64,000 bases of DNA from NCBI RefSeq assembly GCF_001425485.1, contig NZ_LMQW01000043.1:165035-229034 (forward strand), written 5' to 3'. The position numbers and the translations under genes were made by a program. The first letter of the stretch is position 1, and each line of letters opens with the position of its first letter. This stretch comes from Aureimonas sp. Leaf427 (GTDB lineage: Bacteria; Pseudomonadota; Alphaproteobacteria; Rhizobiales; Rhizobiaceae). Under the pieces are notes generated by a model, which did no database searches, was not told where the DNA came from, and worked only from the letters and a program-made list of their open reading frames with translations. Positions 16,361 through 24,157 of this stretch are shown here, piece by piece.

Positions 16361-17410
16361 GTGGTGGACGGAAGCGGGAAGGACGGTCTGGACAGTTTCG
16401 GAGCGCCGTCGTTCGCGCGGGCCGAACGCCGTCCGTTCGACGTCGATGACCAGGGTTCGGAGTCTGCCGCTTCGGGCGCAGTCGCCGGGGTCGAGGTCGC
16501 AATAGATGCGGCGGGCGAGCTTCGCTCGACCGAGCGTCTGGCGCCCCTGTCGAAGGGTCTCGATACGTGCGGCGGTGAGGAGGCTCTGGCTCGGCTCTTC
16601 GCCGGCCAGCTGCAGGCGGCCCGGGCCGTCGAGGCTGCGATACCCCGTATCGACGACGCGGTCGATCTGGCCGTCGCCTCGCTGTCGGGCGGCGGGCGGC
16701 TCGTCTATCTGGCGGCGGGCAGTCCGGCGCTGATCGCACTCGCCGACGCGCTCGAGATCCCGCAGACCTTCAGCGAAGATCCCGGCCGCTTCATCACCAT
16801 TCTGGCCGGCGGGGCCGAGATCACGACGCGCTTCGGCGGCGTGGCGGAGGACGACGCGGCGGCGGCTCGCGATGCCGTTGCAGAAGCCGGGATCGGCCCG
16901 CGGGACTGTGTCGTCGCGATTTCCGCCAGCGGCTCCACGCCCTTCGTCGTCGAAGGTCTTGCCGCCGCGCGCCATGCGGGAGCGGCGAGCGTCGCCATCG
17001 CCAACCATGCGGAGGCGCCGATCCTTCGTGCGGCCGACGTCGCGGTCCTTCTCGACACCGGCCCCGAGATCGTCGCGGGCTCGACCCGCATGGGCGCGGG
17101 GACGGCACAGAAGATCGCGCTCAACATGCTTTCGACCGGGATCGCGATCCGTCGCGGCCATGTCCATGACGGGCACATGGTGTCGCTTCGCGCCGACAAT
17201 GCCAAGCTGCGCGATCGCGCAGTGCGGATGATCGGCGACTGCGCCGGCGTCTCCCCGGGGCGGGCGGCGGAGGCGCTGGCCGAGAGCGGCGGCGCGGTGA
17301 AGCCTGCCATTCTTCTCGCGGCGGGAACCGCCGACCTTTCGGACGCCGAGGCGCGGCTGGCGCGGGCATCCGGACATCTTCGCGACGCGCTCGGCGCTCT
17401 CGAACCCTGA
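16361..17410 (+). CDS. murQ: MurQ-like N-acetylmuramic acid 6-phosphate etherase
   Basis: A 349-residue SIS-domain lyase-type etherase, which cleaves D-lactate from MurNAc-6-phosphate to give GlcNAc-6-phosphate. 'GSTRMGAGTAQKIALNMLST' is nearly diagnostic. Both catalytic acids known from E. coli MurQ (Glu83, Glu114) have counterparts at Glu132 ('DALEIPQTF') and Glu163 ('VAEDD'). Two oddities: about 50 extra N-terminal residues from the GTG at 16361, and replacement of the usual GTSGR phosphate loop by 'GSPALI' (120-125). A later start is possible. Its product would feed NagA across the divergent promoter. Confidence 0.8.
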   Translation: MVDGSGKDGLDSFGAPSFARAERRPFDVDDQGSESAASGAVAGVEVAIDAAGELRSTERLAPLSKGLDTCGGEEALARLFAGQLQAARAVEAAIPRIDDAVDLAVASLSGGGRLVYLAAGSPALIALADALEIPQTFSEDPGRFITILAGGAEITTRFGGVAEDDAAAARDAVAEAGIGPRDCVVAISASGSTPFVVEGLAAARHAGAASVAIANHAEAPILRAADVAVLLDTGPEIVAGSTRMGAGTAQKIALNMLSTGIAIRRGHVHDGHMVSLRADNAKLRDRAVRMIGDCAGVSPGRAAEALAESGGAVKPAILLAAGTADLSDAEARLARASGHLRDALGALEP

Positions 17411-17480
17411 CGGCAGCCGGGCGAGCCCGGATGCGCATGCAACTTCGACCGGCCGCGGCCGCAGGACAAAGGAAACGGCA

Positions 17481-18740
17481 ATGCAGACGAGCATCCTGAA
17501 AGCCTCGATCAGCCTCGCAGCGCTCATGGCGCTCTGCGCCCCGTCGCTGGCGCAGACGACGCTGACGATCGAGAGCTGGCGCAACGACGACATCGCGACC
17601 TGGCAGGAGAAGGTCATTCCCGCCTTCGAGGCGGCTCATCCCGACATCAAGGTCGTCTTCTCCCCGACCGCGCCGACCGAGTACAACTCGGCCCTGTCCG
17701 CCAAGCTCGACGCCGGCTCGGCCGGCGACCTCGTCACCTGCCGTCCGTTCGACGCCTCGCTGAAGCTCTTCGAGAAGAAGCAGCTCGTCGATCTCGCGAC
17801 GCTGCCCGGCATGGAGAACTTCACGCCGATCGCGCGCACCGCCTGGTCGAGCGACGACGGCAAGTCGACCTTCTGCGTGCCGATGGCCTCCGTCATCCAC
17901 GGCTTCATGTACAACAAGACCGCCTTCCAGGAGCTCGGCGCCGAGGTGCCGAAGACGGAGGAGGAGTTCTTCGCGCTTCTGGAGAAGATCAAGGCGGACG
18001 GCCGCTACGTGCCGCTCGCCATGGGCACCAAGGACCAGTGGGAGGCGGCCACGATGGGCTACCAGAACATCGGTCCGAACTACTGGAAGGGCGAGGAAGG
18101 TCGCGAGGCGCTGATCGCGGGCAAGGAGAAGCTGACCGACGCGGCCTGGGAAAAGCCGCTGGAGACGATCGCCAAATGGGCGCCCTACATGGGCGACGGC
18201 TTCCAGGCCCAGACCTATCCCGACAGCCAGAACCTCTTCACGCTCGGCCGCGCCGCGATCTATCCCGCCGGCTCCTGGGAGATCACGCCCTTCGAGACGC
18301 AGGCCGATTTCGAGATCGGCGCCTTCGCGCCGCCGGTCCAGAAGGCGGGCGACACCTGCTACATCTCCGACCATCCCGACATCGCGCTCGGCCTCAACGC
18401 CGCCTCGCCGAACGCGGAAGCCGCCAAGACCTTCCTGTCCTGGGTCGCGAGCGCCGAGTTCGCCGACATCTACGCCAATGCCGCGCCGGGCTTCTTCCCG
18501 CTGATCGACAAGCCGATCGAGATCAAGAACGAGCTGGCCAAGAGCATCGTCGGCTGGCGCAACGACTGCCAGCGCACGATCCGTTCGACCTACCAGATCC
18601 TGTCGCGCGGGACGCCCAATCTCGAGAACGAGACCTGGACGGCGGCCGCCAACGTGATCAACGCGACGGAAACCCCGGCGCAGGCCGCCGAGAAGCTGCA
18701 GAAGGGCCTCGACGGCTGGTACAAGCCGGCGGCCCAGTAA
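17481..18740 (+). CDS. Sugar ABC transporter substrate-binding protein (family 1)
   Basis: A 419-residue extracellular solute-binding protein with a Sec signal peptide (residues 1-24, cut after Ser-Leu-Ala). 'LTIESWRNDDIATWQEKVIP' and 'KTFLSWVASAEFADIYANAA' are typical of carbohydrate (CUT1) binding proteins. It lies 70 bases after the MurQ-like gene and before two permeases, so its ligand is probably an amino sugar or amino-sugar oligomer such as GlcNAc, chitobiose or a muropeptide sugar. The ligand is inferred from neighbours only. A double hairpin after the stop probably raises its expression above the permeases. Confidence 0.9.
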   Translation: MQTSILKASISLAALMALCAPSLAQTTLTIESWRNDDIATWQEKVIPAFEAAHPDIKVVFSPTAPTEYNSALSAKLDAGSAGDLVTCRPFDASLKLFEKKQLVDLATLPGMENFTPIARTAWSSDDGKSTFCVPMASVIHGFMYNKTAFQELGAEVPKTEEEFFALLEKIKADGRYVPLAMGTKDQWEAATMGYQNIGPNYWKGEEGREALIAGKEKLTDAAWEKPLETIAKWAPYMGDGFQAQTYPDSQNLFTLGRAAIYPAGSWEITPFETQADFEIGAFAPPVQKAGDTCYISDHPDIALGLNAASPNAEAAKTFLSWVASAEFADIYANAAPGFFPLIDKPIEIKNELAKSIVGWRNDCQRTIRSTYQILSRGTPNLENETWTAAANVINATETPAQAAEKLQKGLDGWYKPAAQ

Positions 18741-18756
18741 CTGCGCCATTCCGTTC

Positions 18757-18786
18757 GTCCCGGGCCGGCTTTGCCGGGTCCGGGAC
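18757..18786 (+). terminator. Hairpin after the binding-protein gene (first of two)
   Basis: A stem of 7 plus 5 base pairs with a small internal bulge and a TTT loop (arms 18757-18769 and 18773-18786), directly after the binding-protein stop. Likely an mRNA-stabilising or attenuating element. Confidence 0.5.
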
Positions 18787-18796
18787 TGTGGATCAT

Positions 18797-18819
18797 GGAA
18801 GGCGGCTCGGCCGCCTTCC
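18797..18819 (+). terminator. Hairpin after the binding-protein gene (second of two)
   Basis: A perfect 10-base stem with loop TCG (arms 18797-18806 and 18810-18819), followed by a pyrimidine-rich TCCCTTCTTC. Placed before the first permease, it fits partial termination that gives excess binding protein. Confidence 0.6.
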
Positions 18820-18864
18820 TCCCTTCTTCAGACATGCGAGGCGGGTGGCCGGCGATGAGGCGTG

Positions 18865-19788
18865 ATGACCGATAGTGTGAAGCCACGGCGCCGATGGCAC
18901 ATCGCCGTCTTTCTGGCGCCCGCTCTCCTCGTCTACACGATGATCATGCTGGTGCCGCTGGCCCAGACGCTCTGGCTCGGGCTCGAGAACGTCCGGGACG
19001 GAGAGGTGCGCTTCGTCGGGCTGGAGAACTTCCAGCTTCTCTTCGGCGATCCGCGCTGGTCGGCCGGGTTCTGGAACGCCTTCGCCAACAATTTCTATTT
19101 CTTCCTCTTCCACATGCTGGTGCAGAACCCGATCGGCATCGCGCTGGCCGCGCTCCTGTCGGTGCCGCGCCTGAAGGGCGTCGCGCTCTACAGGACCGCG
19201 CTCTTCCTGCCGACGATCCTTTCCTTCGTGATCGTCGGCTTCATCTGGAAACTGCTGCTCTCGCCGCTCTGGGGCGTCGCGCCGAACCTTCTCGGCGCCA
19301 TCGGCCTGCGCTCCCTCTTCGCGCCCTGGCTCGGCCAGGAGGCCTACGCGCTGACCGCCGTCTCGCTCGTCTCGGTCTGGCAGTTCGTCGGCATTCCGAT
19401 GATGCTAATCTATGCCGCGCTCATCACCATTCCCGACGAGATCACGGAAGCGGCCGAATGCGACGGGATCGTCGGCTTCAAGCAGTTCTTCAAGATCAAG
19501 CTGCCGCTGATCCTGCCGACGATCGGGCTGGTGGCGATCCTCACCTTCGTCGCCAACTTCAACGCCTTCGACATCGTCTATTCCATGCAAGGGGCGCTGG
19601 CCGGGCCGAACGGATCGACGGACATCCTCGGCACCTTCCTCTACCGAACCTTCTTCGGCTTCCAGCTGCAGAGCGGCGACCGGCACATGGGCGCGGCCGT
19701 CGCGACCGCCATGTTCCTCATCATCCTCATCGGCGTGTCGCTCTATCTTTTCGTCGTCCAGCGGCGGCTGCGCCGCTACCAGATGTGA
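18865..19788 (+). CDS. Sugar ABC transporter permease (MalF-like)
   Basis: A 307-residue CUT1 permease with about six membrane segments, starting near residue 12 ('HIAVFLAPALLVYTMIMLVP'). The EAA loop 'EAAECDGIVGFKQFFKIKLP' that contacts the ATPase is clear. The ATG at 18865 was chosen over the GTG immediately before it because GAGG is well spaced. Works with the next permease and the MalK-type ATPase encoded further downstream. Confidence 0.92.
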   Translation: MTDSVKPRRRWHIAVFLAPALLVYTMIMLVPLAQTLWLGLENVRDGEVRFVGLENFQLLFGDPRWSAGFWNAFANNFYFFLFHMLVQNPIGIALAALLSVPRLKGVALYRTALFLPTILSFVIVGFIWKLLLSPLWGVAPNLLGAIGLRSLFAPWLGQEAYALTAVSLVSVWQFVGIPMMLIYAALITIPDEITEAAECDGIVGFKQFFKIKLPLILPTIGLVAILTFVANFNAFDIVYSMQGALAGPNGSTDILGTFLYRTFFGFQLQSGDRHMGAAVATAMFLIILIGVSLYLFVVQRRLRRYQM

Positions 19789-19799
19789 CGGGCGCGACC

Positions 19800-20651
19800 A
19801 TGACGAAGACCACTCTCCGTGCCCCGACGCAGCGCCTGCGCATGGGCCTCGTCCATCTGGCTCTCCTCGCCTACACGCTCGTCTCGGTCCTGCCTGTGAT
19901 CGTCGTGGTGATGAACTCGTTCAAGACGCGCAAGGCGATCTTCGCCTCGCCGCTCTCCCCGCCGATGCCGGGGACGGCGAGCTTGGCTGGCTATCGCACG
20001 GTCATCGCGCAGGGCGACTTCCTCCTCTACTTCCAGAACAGCCTGATCGTGACGATCGCGTCCCTCGTCTTCGTGCTCCTCTTCAGTGCGATGGCGGCCT
20101 TCGCGCTGTCGGAGTACCGCTTCCGGCTGAACGCCTTTCTCGGCCTCTTCCTCGCGCTCGGCATCATGGTGCCGATCCGGCTCGGAACCGTCGCGCTGCT
20201 GCAGATGATGGTGTCCGCCGGGCTCGTGAACACGCTGACGGCGCTGATCCTCGTCTACACCGCACAGGGTCTGCCGCTCGCCGTCTTCATCCTGTCGGAG
20301 TTCATGCGCGGCGTGTCGGACGATCTGAAGAATGCCGGGCGCATCGACGGCCTGTCGGAATACCGGATCTTCTTCGTGCTCGTCCTGCCGCTGGTGCGCC
20401 CGGCCATGGCGACGGTCGCGGTGTTCACGATGATCCCGATCTGGAACGATCTCTGGTTTCCGCTGATCCTGGCGCCCGGCGAGGCCACCAAGACCGTGAC
20501 GCTCGGCGCGCAGATCTTCCTCGGCCAATACGTGACGAACTGGGAGGCCGTGCTGGCGGCGCTTTCGCTGGCGATCCTGCCGATCCTCGTGCTCTACCTT
20601 CTGTTCTCGCGCCAGCTGATCCGCGGCATCACGGCGGGAGCGGTGAAATGA
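19800..20651 (+). CDS. Sugar ABC transporter permease (MalG-like)
   Basis: A 283-residue CUT1 permease with six predicted membrane spans, beginning near residue 15. The EAA-type loop is 'DLKNAGRIDGLSEYRIFFVL', and the family's 'VVVMNSFKTRKAIFASPL' follows the first span. It lies 11 bases after the first permease, and its stop overlaps the next start, so it is translationally coupled with both. Confidence 0.92.
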   Translation: MTKTTLRAPTQRLRMGLVHLALLAYTLVSVLPVIVVVMNSFKTRKAIFASPLSPPMPGTASLAGYRTVIAQGDFLLYFQNSLIVTIASLVFVLLFSAMAAFALSEYRFRLNAFLGLFLALGIMVPIRLGTVALLQMMVSAGLVNTLTALILVYTAQGLPLAVFILSEFMRGVSDDLKNAGRIDGLSEYRIFFVLVLPLVRPAMATVAVFTMIPIWNDLWFPLILAPGEATKTVTLGAQIFLGQYVTNWEAVLAALSLAILPILVLYLLFSRQLIRGITAGAVK

Positions 20652-21697
20652 AGCCGCTGCGCACCTTCGTCATGGGGCTCGGCCAGATGGGCCGCTCCCA
20701 CGCGCTCGCCTATCACGCCGATCCCGGCTTCGAGATCGTCGCGCTCGGCAACCGATCGCCCGTAGATCTGCCGGGCGAGCTGGCCGGCTATCACCGCGTG
20801 ACCACGTTCGAGGAGGGGCTGGCGCTGAAGCCGGACCTGGTCGCGATCGCGACCTACACCGACAGCCACGCCGATTTCGCGATCCGGGCCATGGAGGCGG
20901 GGGCGCATGTCTTCGTCGAGAAGCCGCTCGCCGCGACCGTGGAGGACGCCGAGCGCGTCGTCGAGGTCGCCCGCCGGACCGGGGCCAAGCTCGTCGTCGG
21001 CTATATCCTGCGCCATCACCCGTCCTGGATCCGCTTCATCCGCGAGGCCCGCGCGCTCGGCGGCCCCTATGTGTTCCGCATGAACCTCAACCAGCAATCG
21101 TCGGGCGCGGCCTGGGCGATCCACAAGCGGCTGATGGAGACGACCTCGCCCATCGTCGACTGTGGCGTGCACTATCTCGACGTGATGCTGCAGATCACCG
21201 ATCCCGCGCCCGTCGAAGTGCGCGGCATGGGCTTGCGCCTGTCCGACGAGATCGACGGGTCCCAAGTCAATTACGGGCATCTCCAGGTGCTCTTCGCCGA
21301 CGGCTCGCTCGGCTGGTACGAGGCGGGCTGGGGCCCGATGATCTCCGAGACCGCCTTCTTCGTGAAGGACGTGATGAGCCCGAAGGGCTCGGTCTCGATC
21401 GTCATGGAGGAGGGCGCGCGCTCCGCCGACATCGACACGCACACGCGCACGTCGCGCATCCGCGTGCACCATGCGGGGCTCTCGCCGGAGGGCGACTTCG
21501 CGCGGGCCGACGACATGGTGTCCATGGCGGGCGAGCCCGACCACGACGCGCTCTGTCTTGCCGAGCAACGCTTCGTTCTGAAGGCGATCGAGGACGACCT
21601 CGATCTCTCACGGCACATGGAGGACGCCGTGCGCTCGCTCGCCGTGGTTCTCGCCGCCGACCGCTCGATGCGCGAAGGGCGCCCGATCCAACTGTAA
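20648..21697 (+). CDS. Gfo/Idh/MocA-family oxidoreductase
   Basis: A 349-residue NAD(P)-dependent sugar oxidoreductase. The Rossmann start is 'FVMGLGQMGRSHALAYHADP', the family 'EKPLA' with catalytic-region Lys is near residues 96-100, and 'DCGVHYLDVMLQITD' carries the conserved His of the substrate domain. It begins at ATGA, overlapping the permease stop, and lies inside the transporter operon, so it probably oxidises the imported sugar or a derivative. The actual substrate is not recognisable. Confidence 0.88.
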   Translation: MKPLRTFVMGLGQMGRSHALAYHADPGFEIVALGNRSPVDLPGELAGYHRVTTFEEGLALKPDLVAIATYTDSHADFAIRAMEAGAHVFVEKPLAATVEDAERVVEVARRTGAKLVVGYILRHHPSWIRFIREARALGGPYVFRMNLNQQSSGAAWAIHKRLMETTSPIVDCGVHYLDVMLQITDPAPVEVRGMGLRLSDEIDGSQVNYGHLQVLFADGSLGWYEAGWGPMISETAFFVKDVMSPKGSVSIVMEEGARSADIDTHTRTSRIRVHHAGLSPEGDFARADDMVSMAGEPDHDALCLAEQRFVLKAIEDDLDLSRHMEDAVRSLAVVLAADRSMREGRPIQL

Positions 21698-21766
21698 ACG
21701 CCGCTTGTCCCGACCGGCCGCGAGCCCCCGGCCGGTCGCCAGCCCATGATCCGTTTTTCGTGAAAG

Positions 21767-22774
21767 ATGCCCGTGCGATCCCTCAAGCTTACCAACATCG
21801 TGAAGACGTTCGGCCAGGTCGAGGTCCTCAAGGGCGTCGATCTCGACGTGGAAGAGGGCGAGTTCGTCGTCTTCGTCGGCCCGTCCGGCTGCGGCAAGTC
21901 CACGCTCATGCGGATCATCGCCGGGCTGGAGACGCAGACCTCCGGCTCGGTCGAGATCGCCGGACGCAATGTCGACGCGCTCGTCCCGTCCAAGCGCGGC
22001 ATCGCGATGGTCTTCCAGTCCTACGCGCTCTATCCGCACCTGACCGTCGCCGGCAACATGACGCTGGCGCTGAAGGAAGAGGGCGTCGGCAAGGCCGAGC
22101 GCGAGGCGCGCGTGGAGAAAGCGGCGGGGCTCCTGCAGCTCTCGGCGCTTCTGGCGCGGCGCCCGGCCGAACTTTCCGGCGGGCAGCGCCAGCGCGTCGC
22201 CATCGGACGCGCCATCGTGCGGGAGCCGGCGCTGTTCCTCTTCGACGAACCGCTATCCAATCTCGATGCCGCGCTTCGCGTCAACACGCGGCTGGAGATC
22301 GCCAAGCTCCACCGAACGCTCGGCGGGACCATGGTCTACGTCACGCACGACCAGATCGAGGCGATGACGCTGGCCGACAAGATCGTCGTTCTCAACGGCG
22401 GACGGATCGAGCAGATCGGCCGGCCGATCGACCTCTACAACCGGCCGGACAACATCTTCGTCGCGGGGTTCATCGGATCGCCCAAGATGAACTTCCTGAC
22501 CGGCCCGCTCGCCGAGCGGGCGAGTGCCGCGACGATCGGCATTCGTCCGGAGCATCTGAGGATCGATCCGGCCGGCGAGTGGGCAGGGGTGGTGCGGCAT
22601 GTGGAGCATCTGGGCTCCGACAGCTATCTCTATGTCGTGCTGACGGAGGGGCCGGAGGTGACCGTTCGCATTCCCGACCAGACGGAGATCGGTCTCGACG
22701 ACGCCGTCCGGCTGACGCCGATGCCGGGCCGCATCCACCGGTTCGGCAAGGACGATCGCGTCCTGCGGGACTGA
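21767..22774 (+). CDS. Sugar ABC transporter ATP-binding protein (MalK/UgpC type)
   Basis: A 335-residue ATPase for the two preceding permeases. Walker A 'GPSGCGKST' (about 39-47), signature '[16 protein letters not shown]', Walker B '[13 protein letters not shown]' and switch '[11 protein letters not shown]' are intact. The last 100 residues form the TOBE/regulatory domain ('[13 protein letters not shown]', 'GIRPEHLRI'). Start at the ATG at 21767 after GAAAG. Last gene of the plus-strand amino-sugar operon. Confidence 0.93.
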   Translation: MPVRSLKLTNIVKTFGQVEVLKGVDLDVEEGEFVVFVGPSGCGKSTLMRIIAGLETQTSGSVEIAGRNVDALVPSKRGIAMVFQSYALYPHLTVAGNMTLALKEEGVGKAEREARVEKAAGLLQLSALLARRPAELSGGQRQRVAIGRAIVREPALFLFDEPLSNLDAALRVNTRLEIAKLHRTLGGTMVYVTHDQIEAMTLADKIVVLNGGRIEQIGRPIDLYNRPDNIFVAGFIGSPKMNFLTGPLAERASAATIGIRPEHLRIDPAGEWAGVVRHVEHLGSDSYLYVVLTEGPEVTVRIPDQTEIGLDDAVRLTPMPGRIHRFGKDDRVLRD

Positions 22775-22893
22775 TCCGTGCATCGAACCGAGGCGGCCGG
22801 GCTGGGAATGGCGGGCGGGCGCGTCTATCAGGACGCATCACAGAGTCGCGCGAAGGATCGACGTCGCGCATTCGAACGAGTGGGGTGTTTTCG

Positions 22894-23601
22894 ATGAGCC
22901 GATCCGGCGATGTCCGTTCCTACGTGTTTGCGCCTCCGCCCCAGGCGGCCGTGCCGGTCGCCGGCGGCGAGGGGCTTTTCCCGGTCCGCCGCATCTATTG
23001 CGTCGGACGCAACTTCGCCGACCACGCGATCGAGATGGGCCACGATCCCGCCCGCGAGCCGCCCTTCTTCTTCCAGAAGAACGCCGACTGCCTCGTCGTG
23101 TCCGGCGGGGACTTCCGCTACCCGTCCGCCTCCGAGGACGTCCATCACGAGGTGGAACTCGTCGTCGCGCTGAAGAGCGGCGGCACGGATATCTCCGCGG
23201 ACGACGCCCTGGCGCATGTCTACGGCTATGGCGTCGGCCTCGACATGACGCGGCGCGATCTCCAGGGCGAGGCGAAGAAGGCCGGGCGGCCCTGGGAGAT
23301 CGGCAAGGCCTTCGACGGCTCCGCTCCCTGCTCGGCGATCGTGCCGGCCGAGAATGCCGGCGATCTCTCCAAGGGGCGCATTCGTCTCACCGTCAACGGC
23401 GAGACGCGGCAGGACGGCGACCTGTCGCAGATGACCTGGAAGGTGCCGGAGATCATCGCCGTCTTGTCCGGACTGTTCGAGCTGAAGGCCGGCGATCTGA
23501 TCTTCACGGGAACGCCGGCAGGCGTCGGCGCCGTCCAGCGGGGCGATGTGCTGGTCGGATCGATCGAGGGCCTCGGCGAGGTCACGACGCGCGTCGTGTG
23601 A
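22894..23601 (+). CDS. Fumarylacetoacetate hydrolase family protein (acylpyruvase/fumarylpyruvate hydrolase type)
   Basis: A 235-residue FAH-fold hydrolase of the short FAHD1/NagK class that splits acylpyruvates or decarboxylates oxaloacetate. Metal ligands Glu86 and Glu88 ('DVHHEVELVVAL') and Asp117 ('YGVGLDMTRRD') are present, with 'CVGRNFADHAIEMG' near the N-terminus and the terminal 'IFTGTPAGVGAVQRGD'. It stands alone, so the physiological substrate (gentisate pathway or general acylpyruvate) is undetermined. Confidence 0.9.
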   Translation: MSRSGDVRSYVFAPPPQAAVPVAGGEGLFPVRRIYCVGRNFADHAIEMGHDPAREPPFFFQKNADCLVVSGGDFRYPSASEDVHHEVELVVALKSGGTDISADDALAHVYGYGVGLDMTRRDLQGEAKKAGRPWEIGKAFDGSAPCSAIVPAENAGDLSKGRIRLTVNGETRQDGDLSQMTWKVPEIIAVLSGLFELKAGDLIFTGTPAGVGAVQRGDVLVGSIEGLGEVTTRVV

Positions 23602-24157
23602 GGCGAATACGCCCGTCCGAGCCCTCTGCCGCAGGGCTCGCGGGCAGCTCGCCGCATGTGCCGCGGATGGCGGCGGGGGCTCGGCAAGTCCAAAGTGCTT
23701 TGTAGAGCGAACAATTAGTCCGCTCTCCGAGCCGCCCCGATCTTCGGGCGGGCTCCGATATAGGCTCTATCGTTCGGTGAGGCGCGCACCGCACGATATG
23801 CTAAGTGACAGAGGAGCATTTACACTTCGCTCATCAATTGGGTCGGAAAGAGAGCGCGGTGTGGCAAGCTGGGACAGGACGAGCAGTTTGCCGCTTTGAA
23901 AGGCATCTTCCGGCCGAAGCTTCCGCCGTTCCGATCAATGATTGAAATTTCGTTGTCCGAGGCCCCCCGATTTCTCGGCGGCGCCATTAAGACTGTTTTT
24001 GCAGGTATATAGCCATGGTCGAACTTGCCCACGATGGGCCGAGAGTTCGCCATGTCCTTCGCCGAGACATACCCCACCGTTTTCGCTGGCCGTCATCCGA
24101 CGCGCGGAGCGCTGGGCCGCGAAGTTCCGACGGCCCGGGACGGGCGGCGGGTTTGAA
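23602..24157. other. Long intergenic region
   Basis: 556 bases, less GC-rich than its surroundings, between the FAH hydrolase and the GGDEF-EAL gene. It contains a clear 9+9 inverted repeat (23704-23726) and an AT box TATATA at 24006-24011 without a good -35 partner. In-frame extension of the GGDEF-EAL protein to 23942 is possible but looks non-coding. No tRNA or small RNA was recognised. Confidence 0.5.
23704..23726. promoter_or_regulatory. Inverted repeat, candidate operator or terminator
   Basis: Arms AGAGCGAAC (23704-23712) and GTCCGCTCT (23718-23726) pair with one mismatch around AATTA. The A/T centre and lack of a T-run suggest a protein-binding palindrome rather than a terminator. Confidence 0.35.
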
